In this document: positions 55,748-64,000 of the stretch, piece by piece
Numbering within the stretch: position 1 is the stretch's first letter
Layout of the letters: each line of letters starts with the position of its first letter
NCBI GenBank assembly: GCA_039707465.1
Contig: CM077645.1
Location: 168,097,503-168,161,502 of the forward strand
DNA from: Rhabdophis nuchalis
Taxonomy: Eukaryota > Chordata > Lepidosauria > Squamata > Natricidae
DNA length: 64,000 nt
Reading direction: 5' to 3'
Position numbers and translations under genes: made by a program
The notes under the pieces: model-generated
Database searches by the model: none
What the model saw: the letters and a program-made list of their open reading frames with translations, nothing else
What the model was told of the DNA's origin: nothing

Positions 55748-55904
55748 GCTTCTGTATATGTGATGTCTCCATCCATCATCCAAAAGATTTCCAAGTACTA
55801 ACCTGACTTTAAAAGATTGCTTCGTTCTCTTTTAAACACAATAAAACCTTAAAGCCTTCTCTGCAAGCCTCACTTTTGATGGTTTCATGGTATGTTGTTT
55901 AAGC

Positions 55905-56178
55905 CAGGGGTCCCCAACCTTTTTTGCATCAGGGACCGATTTCATTTTAAAGAAAATTCTGCGGACCGGCTGGCGTAGAGGAGGAGCGGGGGGGGGAGGG
56001 GGAACAGGTGGCGCATGCGCACATGGGGGGTAGTCGACTCACTCGGCCCTCTAGGGCCTCCAACGACACGAATGGCCACGCCTGCGCTCTCCCGCATCCG
56101 GTGCGCGCTCTGCCCAGGGGGCTGCCTCCTCCTCCTCTCGGGCCCTGCGGTCCACGGCCCGGGGATTGGGGACCCCTG
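55905..56178. mobile_element. 274-bp hAT element (same family as 32080)
   Basis: CAGGGGTCCCCAACCTTTTT and GGGGATTGGGGACCCCTG are flanked by a perfect GTTTAAGC (55897-55904, 56179-56186). It shares CATTTTAAAGAAAATTCTGCGGACCGGC with the right end of the 1.09-kb copy. Right-end internal GC-rich sequence matches the left end of that copy. Confidence 0.92.
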
Positions 56179-56189
56179 GTTTAAGCAAC

Positions 56190-57165
56190 AATTAGATGAG
56201 ATTTGTCACTGGAATGTTCTTCAGCTGCTTAGTTGAGTTGCTTGTCTGAATACTAACCAAGCCTGACATTGCTTAGCTTTTTGTGCTCAGATTCAATCAA
56301 ATATTTTCTCATTTATAATTTTTCATATCCGATTCTGAGCTTGGTTTTACAAGGCTTTAAATAATACACTTGTTTGAAGAATACATATAAACCAAAATGC
56401 CTCAACTCAGGCACTAGGAAACAGAATTGACGACTTAAATGAAATGTGATTCTTCAAGAAAGTCTTGATGCAAAACTGGCTACACATAAACATACTGGAC
56501 AGCCATATTCAGACCCATTTACACACTAAAAGCAAAATGGACTCATAGCATCCATGGGACTAACTGAATAAAAGGTGGAGAATCAATAAAAAGACTTTCA
56601 ATATGCACAGGAATGCAAAGATCTTATGGATGGACTTTCTGCACACATAAAATAAATTCTGCATTATTTATTACTGATGGATAATTTGCTGTGCTGTTTC
56701 CTAATGTGTCTGGAGAAGCATTTCGAGCCATGCCTTTGGAGCATAGTTGAAAGGGATTATTAATACATATATCATAGACACATCTCCTCAGAATGAGGAG
56801 GGTAAAAGTTACATCTAAATTCCATTACATCAAACAGTATTTATTTCCTGAGAACAACAATGATGCTGGTAAATCTTTGATTCCTGTTTTGCTGTGGGAG
56901 TTTATACTAGTCTCCTAAGTGAAGGAAATTGATTTATATACTTACAGTCAAAAAGTCTCAGAATAAGAGGTGGAATTACCAGTGAAACCTAAAAATTCCT
57001 TGAAAACCCTCACAATGTCTACTACTGTCTTAACATTTTGTTCTCTGCCTTCCTCTGGTATGTTTTCCTAATCTTGGTGTGTGTGTGTGTGTAATTAAGA
57101 GCCCTTAGAAGCAGAGCAAACTTCACCTTTATTGAAAGAGTATTTGCTCCTTCTGAAAGTCCTTA
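56190..57165. other. Unannotated AT-rich stretch
   Basis: Nothing recognised except a short (GT)n at about 57076-57092. Confidence 0.35.
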
Positions 57166-57175
57166 TCACCTAAAG

Positions 57176-57310
57176 CAGGGGTCTGCAAAGTCGGCTCTTT
57201 TAAGACTGGTGGACTTCAACTCCCAGAGTTCCCCAGCCAGCGTAGCTGGCTGGGGAACTCTGGGAGTTGAAGTCCACCAGTCTTAAAAGAGCCGACTTTG
57301 CAGACCCCTG
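57176..57310. mobile_element. 135-bp palindromic hAT MITE
   Basis: CAGGGGTCTGCAAAGTCGGC and exact complement. The two arms are almost perfect complements around a GTAGCTGGC centre. A perfect ACCTAAAG duplication lies at 57168-57175 and 57311-57318. Confidence 0.94.
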
Positions 57311-57319
57311 ACCTAAAGG

Positions 57320-57855
57320 CCTATCACAGATCTGACGATCTGCAGAGTTTTAGGGCTGCTACTGTATCATTTATGCTGCTCTTTCTATTGTCCAATATAT
57401 CCAGATGATCCATGCCTCTTGAGAGATTCATTATCATACAAAATAATTACAACCAATTTTAAACCATTATAAATTTAATTAGGGAACTCTACATATTTTC
57501 CTGACCATCCCATTCTTCTTATTTCCAGTTTCCAATAGCTTCCCAATGGCATCCATAGGTGAGAGAAGAGGAGGCACCGCAAAGCTAGCATTATGGTGTT
57601 GCAACTCAATCTCTGCCTGTTTTTTGTATATGCATCCTGGTATCACACATGTATATACAGGCAGTATGTAATGTGATGCCACAACACTGCTTAGGTTGTT
57701 CTGAAAAAAGCAATGAGCTGCTGCATGCACCATAGCTCCCTATAAGCTCAGTTTTTCATTCCCCTCAAGAGTGATTATGTTCCTTTAAACTGGGAGATTT
57801 CAGGCTGTGGGACCCTAGACTTTAGGATTACAACTCTAGTAATACTATTCATTAT
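57320..57855. other. Unannotated stretch
   Basis: Nothing recognised. Confidence 0.35.
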
Positions 57856-57859
57856 CAAT

Positions 57860-59860
57860 ATATCATCATCATCATCATCATTATCATCATTTTAGCCATT
57901 GTCTATCCACTGCGGGATGAAGGCCTCTTCTGCATGTTTCCAACTAATACAGTCCTGAGCATTATTTTGCCAGTTGGGTCCACAATACTTGCTGATGTAG
58001 TAGATCCACCTTGTTTTAGGTTACTTTCATGGATGCTTTTTATCAAGTGGGATCCATTTTATGACTGCCTTGGTCCATCCATTTAGGCAGTCCATTTTAT
58101 GACTGCCTTGGTCCATCTACCATCAATTCTTCTTGCTATGTGACCAGCTCATATTCATTTCAATTCTTTTAATCTCTTGATGATATCATTTATTTTCATG
58201 TGTTCTCTAATCCATGTGCAGGTTTTTCTGTCTTGTCTTGTAGGGCCAAGCATGTATCTTTCCATGGCTCTTTGCACCATTCATAGCTTTTGATTATGAA
58301 GTTAGTGTCCATGTTTCATTGGCATATGTTCGAGCAGATAGCACACGCTGATCCAAAACCTTTCTCTTCAGGCATAATTATGCTTAGCTTCAGGGGTGAT
58401 ATTTACTTACCTTCTCTACCAGTTCACAAATGTGAGTGCATGTGCCATCTCCACGCATACATTAAGCCTTCCGCGCACACACTTTTCGCTTAAAAAGGAC
58501 CTAAATGGGATGCCATAGAACCAAGGCAGGTGGGCGGGTCCAAACAAGTAGAATATGACCTCTGATTATCTTGCTGAATGCCTGCCAACCATATTTAATA
58601 TGCCATTCAATTTCCTTTATTGTATCATCTTCCATGGAGATCCATTGGCCAAGGTTTATGTAGTGGCCTAATATGTCTAGTTCTTCTCCAGATATAATTT
58701 TTTCCCCTTTCTTTTGTGAATTTATTAACCACAGCTCTTTTTCAGGTTTATTTTTAAGCCTGCGTTGTGCAGCTCTTATATGTGTCTTTGTAGGTATTCT
58801 GGACAGTGATGAAATTCAAAAGTTTTTACTACCTGTTGACCTCCTGAATTTGGGTCTTGTGAGAAGAGAACAACATCATCTGAAAACCTTAAGTGATTTT
58901 TATTCCATCTTTTGCCCAGTTTAGTTTGCGAAATACTTCTTCAAAGCAGGCTAGGAAAAGGATAGGAATTATTGTATTGCCTCCCATGTCATACACCTCC
59001 TTCTTCTATGTTGACTTCTACTTTAAGATCATTAAGGTAAATTATCACCATTGTTTTTTCATATATTGATTGTAGTAAGTGTACGTAAGCAGTGTCTATG
59101 CCTTGGTTGAGCAATGCATTAATTATTGCTTGCTGGAATACTGAATCAAATGCTTTTTCATAATCAAAGAAGGCCATTCACAGAAGCATGGTGCACTTGT
59201 GCCTTTCAATGACTTGCTGAACAACCTGGATGTAATTCATTGTGCTGTAGCCACTTCTGAACCCTGCCTACTTCTTTGGCTGTGCATCATTTAATGTTCT
59301 CAGTATTCTTTTTGCTATTGTTGTGGTGAAAACTTTGTTGATGACTGAAAGTAGGCTTACTGGGAAATAGTACTATAAATCATTTTGGGTTCCTTTCTTG
59401 TGTATAAGAATCACTTCAGCATTTTTTCCATGCATCAGGTATGTTTTCTTCTCTGAGGCATCTCGAGTATAGTTTTGCTACTATCGTGTAAACTATGACC
59501 ACCAGCTTTCAGCAGATCACCCATAACATAGTCATTTCCTGAAATGTTGTCATTTTTCATTGATTTTGTGGCACTTGATACCTTCCACTAGGATATCTGG
59601 CATTTCCTATTTCATGGGTGTTATTACTTTTGAGTGTTCTTGATCTTGGTATAGCGCTGAATATAATTTTCCAATTATTTCTAATATTTCCTGTCTTGTT
59701 CTACATACAGAGCAATCTTCCTATTTTAATGCAAAAATCTTTTTTTGTATTTACAAGCTTGCATTGTGCTTTGTTAATCCCTTTGTTTGTTTCAAATGCT
59801 TTCTTCAGAAATTTTGCATTAAACAGACACATTTCTTCTTGGGTACTATAATCCTATTGT
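57860..59860 (-). mobile_element. RTE-type LINE, decayed, antisense
   Basis: Minus translation includes FFDYEKAFDSVFQQAIINALLNQGIDTAYVHLLQSIYE (RT, 59177-58989). Farther on are ETWTLT and a 3' part whose TWRW-like, W..AEEAFIPQWIDNG end at about 57905 precedes an (ATG)n tail (57862-57893). This order and tail fit RTE LINEs. Many stops. A short tandem duplication of CCATTTTATGACTGCCTTGG is at 58055 and 58091. An hAT MITE is nested at 58391. Confidence 0.7.
58391..58564. mobile_element. hAT-type MITE nested in RTE
   Basis: CAGGGGTGATATTTACTTACC and GTAGAATATGACCTCTG are imperfect inverted ends. The interior resembles the copy at 55550 (CAGTTCACAAATGTGAG). No clear duplication. Confidence 0.65.
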
Positions 59861-60282
59861 AACTGTATCATTTTAATGAACATATACAAAAGTATTCCCC
59901 TTGGAATTGTTTTGCTTAGAATATGTTTTCTTTTAAGTTGGGGTTTTTTGGAGCCATGTTGAAAGCAAAGCTTAGATTTACTAAGACTTCAGACTCTCTC
60001 TCTTCTGCCCCCCCCCCATTGTTCTCATAGTCTGTATTTTCCATACTTCTATTACTTACTGTGGAATTTTCTTCTCAAATATGAATATTATTATGAACTG
60101 TCGGCTGGGCAATGCCGGTTGGCGACACCCAGGGGAAGGGCCTTCTCTGTGGCGGGCCCGGCCCTCTGGAACGACCTACCCCCCGACCTTTGTACCATCT
60201 CGGACCTCCGCCTCTTCCGCCAACGCTTGAAGACGTACTTATTCCAACAAGCCGGCCTAGCGTAGCCCCCCCATTTCTGACT

Positions 60283-61719
60283 ACCGTATTTATTCGAGTA
60301 TAACGCGCAAAATTTTGTACCAAAAAAAGAACTCAAAGTTTGGGTACGGGTTATAAACGAGGGTGCGCGTTATACACGTGTGCACGTTATAAACGAGGGC
60401 TGGGGTGGGGTGACGCAGTTGCAGCCGCTCACTGTACGCGAGGGCGAAGAAAAAAAAAACCACCCGCGAAGTCGGGCATCGAAATTCTCCTGCGAGCCGC
60501 CTCTCTCGATCAAACGGAAACCTTCCCCCTGCCCGCCCGGATGGGTCGCATCGCCCCACGCGCAGGGTGAGGGAGGCCGGGCCCGCCAAGCCTTCGGGGA
60601 GAAGAGGCAGGCAGGAGCCTTAGTAGAGCCCCACGCGAGGCTCCCGGACGGAGTTGGGCGTTTCTCCCGTGCGGGTCCAGCTGTCCCCCACTCGCCCACC
60701 CGCCGTCCTCCCACTCACCTGGGAACAACTCCATGGCCCTCCGCCCTGTCCTTCAGCAGCGGTTCGCCTTTCGCACCACTGCCATGGCTGCAGCCGTCGC
60801 CGAGCCTGGGAGGACGCCCCGGGATGGCATCTCCCCTCTCCTCTCCTGCTACTTTCGCCTTGCGGCTCTTGCTTCTTTCCCCCCCCGCCCCCACCCCGGC
60901 TTGCTCCAGTCCTTCAGCCCCGGTCCCTTCTCCCCTCTCGGCTTTAGTGGCTCTCCCGCCACCCCCACGCTAAACCCTTCTGGGGCTCTGCTGGTTGTCT
61001 CGCGCGACGCGGCTGAAGCGGGCGCGGAGCGAAGCGCTTCTATTGCTCCCGCCGGTGCAGATCCAAGCATGGGGGAAGGCGATTGTGTCCCGATCAATGG
61101 CAGTGGCCAGATCCCATTTCAAAACAGAGCGGGAGGGAGGAGCGGGGAGAGTGTTGGACAGCTTTTTTTTTTTTTTTAGTTTAATTTATTTCTAGGAGGA
61201 TCCTCCTCTCCAATCTTGACGCAATCCCCAAGCGGCTCAGAGGGGGTGGAAACCTGTTCCTTCGCCGGCGGCATTTGTCAAAAAGGCCGAGGAAATGCGT
61301 CGCGATCAGCCCCTTTTCCCTTTACCTCAGGCATGGGTGAGCGGGTAAACTTCACCCTGCATACAAAAGCAAAAACACTCCGGCCCTCAAACTTTCACCT
61401 TGTGAAGACATTTCCTTCTACCCCGTCTCCTCCCCACACCCATTTCTCCCATTGCCAGAAAAGTCAACTTTTTCTTTCCATGGTATCTCTGTCTATGAAC
61501 CCCAAAACTAACCAGCCTCACTCGCGTTATACACGTGTGCACGTTATAAATGAGGGCTGGGGCGGGGTGGCGCACACCCCGCCCCAGCCCAGTTTGTCAC
61601 TTACAATGCTTGGTCTGAGCCGAGAAAAAGTGAAAAAAAAATTTATACCGATTTTTAATCGAAAATTAGGGGGTGCGTGTTATACACGTGTGCGCGTTAT
61701 ACTCGAATAAATACGGTAT
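60283..61719. mobile_element. 1.44-kb TA-flanked inverted-repeat element with CpG-rich interior
   Basis: Inverted ends start TA then CCGTATTTATTCGAGTATAA (left about 60285; right complement ending about 61717 then TA). Subterminal repeats GTTATACACGTGTGCACG and ATAAACGAGGGCTGGGG occur near both ends (60370-60410, 61520-61575). TA target and inverted ends suggest Tc1/mariner. No transposase. About 60430-61320 is CpG-island-like and unlike the surroundings. Confidence 0.8.
60430..61320. other. CpG-rich cargo of the TA-flanked element
   Basis: Dense CpG and several open frames on both strands, the longest being 197 codons at 60380-60973. On the minus strand an ATG (60734) starts MELFP and meets a consensus donor CAG/GTGAGT at about 60719. 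That looks like a first coding exon, but I do not recognise a protein. Could be a captured promoter and exon or simply GC-rich element sequence. Confidence 0.4.
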
Positions 61720-61909
61720 ATTTATAAATTTAAAAATTTTTAAGGGTTTTAATAGGGTTTTAGCACGGGTTTTAGGTTAATTTAATATGCTTTTAAGAGT
61801 TTGTATTGTTTTTGTAATGGTTTATTAATGATGCCTGTGCGCCGCCCTGGGTCCTAACAAGGAGAAGGGCGGGGTATAAATTTGATAAAATAAAAAAAAT
61901 AAAAAACTA

Positions 61910-63215
61910 TAATTATAAGGATTGATGTCTTCCGTTTGTATATAAAATGATTCCACTGGTGACATCATGAGCAATCAAGACTTGCAAATTACATGAAATC
62001 TCTACATAACCCTGTCCTTTCCTTAGGAGAAGAACTTCATTTACTTATGACACCAGGAAGCTACAACAATTAATAGGAAGCAAGCACCCTGGAATAAACT
62101 CCTGCAGCCTTTGTTTGGTGTGAGTACCACAGGGCACCGACTGAAACTTCTGTACATAGGAGTGGGGGGGGGGCAGGGGAAGGAGCTTTGGCATCCCCCT
62201 AGCTACTTGTATACAAAATGCATGGGGGGGTGTTTAACAAGAGACGGAAAACACCCTCCACCTGCTTCACATCACCCGCATCATTAGAACGTTCCAAGCG
62301 TGAAAGCACTGAGTTATGGCATATACAATTCAGATGGGAAGCGATAAGTGACATGATCTGCAACAGCTACTATATTTCAAAGCAATCCTCAGGCTCTTTT
62401 CTTGCCTGTGATCTTTTTGACCTTGATGATGATATCAGAGCAGGAAGAAGTGATTGCTTGGAGTCCTGCCAGTGCAACAGATGTAGCAGATATATATATT
62501 GGCATTTTCAATGGCAGATCAGTTTCCTAAAAGAAAAATCTGTCCAGTAATGTACTTGTGATGTGTAGCATTGAAGTAGGTCTGTTTTACAAGTGGATAA
62601 CTTTGTTCAAGTTAAAAAGTACTTTAACTCAGCAATTGCTTCGGTATTTTTCTATATTCAAGTTCACTTTATTAAGGAGGGTATATTCCAAATAAAGTAA
62701 CCTTACAGCCAAAATTATAATCCGAAAACATATTGGGACTATTAATATGTAAACTACAGATAATATAATTTAGAGTGTTTCTATAACTTGTAGGCATTTA
62801 AAAATCTTTTTATTCGAAAACTTCGAAAACTTTTATTCGATAAGAATGTTGGAGCACATTCTTTCAATTCTGAAAGAATTCTGTTTGGGATCAATTGTCG
62901 CCAATTGATCTGTCCCAATGCTCGGGATGACAGATTGAGCTGTAGGCTAACAGACTTTATTTAGGCTTACAATTAGCTTTAACTAGCAACTGCTTGGCTC
63001 ACTACCACAGCAGCCATTCAGCACTTTGGACAGCTCTTACATACCCACTGCCATCTGACACATAACCAATCAGAGCGTGCCCTGCTCCACGTGCCGGGAG
63101 CAGACCAAAGTGGAAGTAGAATGCAGCAGTCAGTGTATTAGTTGCAATTAATATTGTTTGGGAACATCAACTGATCCAGAATGCCATGATCAGATTATTG
63201 GCCTGGGCCAAATAT
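61910..63215. other. Unannotated stretch
   Basis: No gene recognised. A 110-codon frame at 62218-62550 has no motif. Confidence 0.35.
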
Positions 63216-63226
63216 TGGGAGCATAT

Positions 63227-63565
63227 CAGTGGTGGGTTCCAGATCCCGTTCCAACTGGTACGGTTGGAATGGGCCCGCCATTGCCCACATGCATGCATGC
63301 GGCACATGCACACACCTCAGTGCACACATACATTGTAGCTGCAAACGATGCTTCTGCAAGCGTCCGCGACGCTCCAGCTGCTTGGCAGAGAATCGCACAG
63401 GCACTGTATGTGCCATGCACGTGCGTGGAAGCACCGAAAACACAGGTAGGAGCTTGGGCGGGTGGGTGGGGGGCTCTCCGGAGCACCAGACTGGAACAGT
63501 ACCCAGTGCTCCAGGCAGGGTCCTGTATGCTCGTAACGGGGCGTACCGCTTGCAACCCACCACTG
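63227..63565. mobile_element. 339-bp hAT-type element
   Basis: CAGTGGTGGGTTCCAGATCC and GCTTGCAACCCACCACTG are inverted ends. Flanks GAGCATAT and AAGCATAG agree at 6 of 8 positions. The interior (GCCCGCCATTGCCCACATGCATGCATG) gives overlapping spurious frames on both strands. Confidence 0.8.
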
Positions 63566-63574
63566 AAGCATAGG

Positions 63575-64000
63575 CAGCATATGATTTATGAGAGTGAATA
63601 TATGACATAGAACTTATGGGAATATATCAGCCATAGGGGGCCTTCATGACTACAGGACTTTCATAATTGTTCCACCATTACTAGAAGCACATAACTTTCC
63701 TCTCCAACAGTTTGTGGATGAATTATTTTTCAGAAGGTGCAGTTCTTTATTTGATGATTTTTAAAATTTGATCACTATTGAATTGTCCAGATTTTAATTA
63801 TAATATTATAATCATATATTTAGCACTTCCTAAAATAAAATATGCTATTTTTGCCAGAAATACGAGTTAGGGTTAGGATTAAGAAGATCCTCTAGATTTC
63901 AGGTATTGGCATAAAAATTTAAATTAAAAACACTTTGCAACATTAAGCATAAACATGGAAAATGAATGCCAAGAAATCCAACAAAAAGACAATCCTACAA
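63575..64000. other. Unannotated stretch to window end
   Basis: AT-rich, nothing recognised. Confidence 0.35.

Larger units (their letters stand above)
60112..61905 (+). mobile_element. L2 LINE 3' end split by a TA-flanked element
   Basis: 60112-60283 encodes the L2 C-terminus ([20 protein letters not shown], then LFQQAGLA). 61718-61905 is the L2 3' UTR and terminus GCGCCGCCCTGGGTCC...GGGCGGGGTATAAATTTGATAAAA. The two parts were contiguous before insertion at TA. Confidence 0.88.

Noticed and set aside
60380..61179. Overlapping GC-rich frames as a host gene
   Set aside because: Frames overlap in all phases with proline/arginine-rich, motif-free content; kept only as possible captured promoter DNA.
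63158..63610. 150-codon frame and its antisense frames
   Set aside because: They cover an hAT-type element with CATGCATG-rich interior; no protein motif.

Overview
This window is repeat-rich vertebrate nuclear DNA, most likely from a squamate reptile and possibly a snake. The evidence is the mix of L2, CR1, R4-type and RTE LINEs, an L1-type element, a DIRS retrotransposon, a Helitron, a tRNA-derived SINE of the Sauria type, and many short hAT elements with 8-bp target duplications. The only host gene I can support is NDUFV2, the 24-kDa iron-sulfur subunit of mitochondrial complex I. It lies on the minus strand. Its CpG-rich promoter and first exon are near 11.1-11.7 kb, and exons follow at 7.3, 2.7, 2.5 and 2.1 kb. 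All five exons join in phase with GT-AG junctions. The remaining 3' exons are not visible and should lie left of position 1.

Layout. 0-11.8 kb: NDUFV2 and its introns. Intron 2 holds a complete 2.1-kb L1-type element with ORF1 only, in a HAL1-like layout, with a poly(A) tail and a 14-bp target duplication; a decayed R4-type LINE is in intron 1. 12.2-18.5 kb: a CR1 LINE split by a structurally complete DIRS1-type tyrosine-recombinase retrotransposon. It has inverted terminal repeats, an internal complementary region, gag, RT-RNase H-methyltransferase and an intact recombinase frame. 19-26.2 kb: hAT and TA-flanked short elements, old L2 pieces, and a long antisense L2 fragment with an open RT frame. 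27.4-30.5 kb: a cluster of R4-type LINE pieces, one cut by an L2 insertion. 31.5-33.7 kb: a TA-flanked inverted-repeat element, an hAT element full of simple repeats, and a SINE remnant. 35-43.4 kb: mostly unrecognised DNA with scattered hAT, L2 and CR1 fragments. 43.5-46.4 kb: a Helitron holding an in-frame 258-bp triplication of a CR1 3' end, a nested hAT element and a large TAGG-rich minisatellite. 46.4-64 kb: L2 ends, palindromic hAT elements, a SINE, an RTE-type LINE, and an L2 split by a 1.4-kb TA-flanked element with a CpG-rich interior.

There is no operon-like cooperation. NDUFV2 is a housekeeping gene whose promoter holds an NRF1-type palindrome, and the rest is layered transposon insertion. 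The items most worth following up are the DIRS copy, the ORF1-only L1 element, two CR1 copies that share an hAT insertion at the same site, the in-frame CR1 triplication inside the Helitron, and the CpG-rich cargo at 60.3-61.7 kb.
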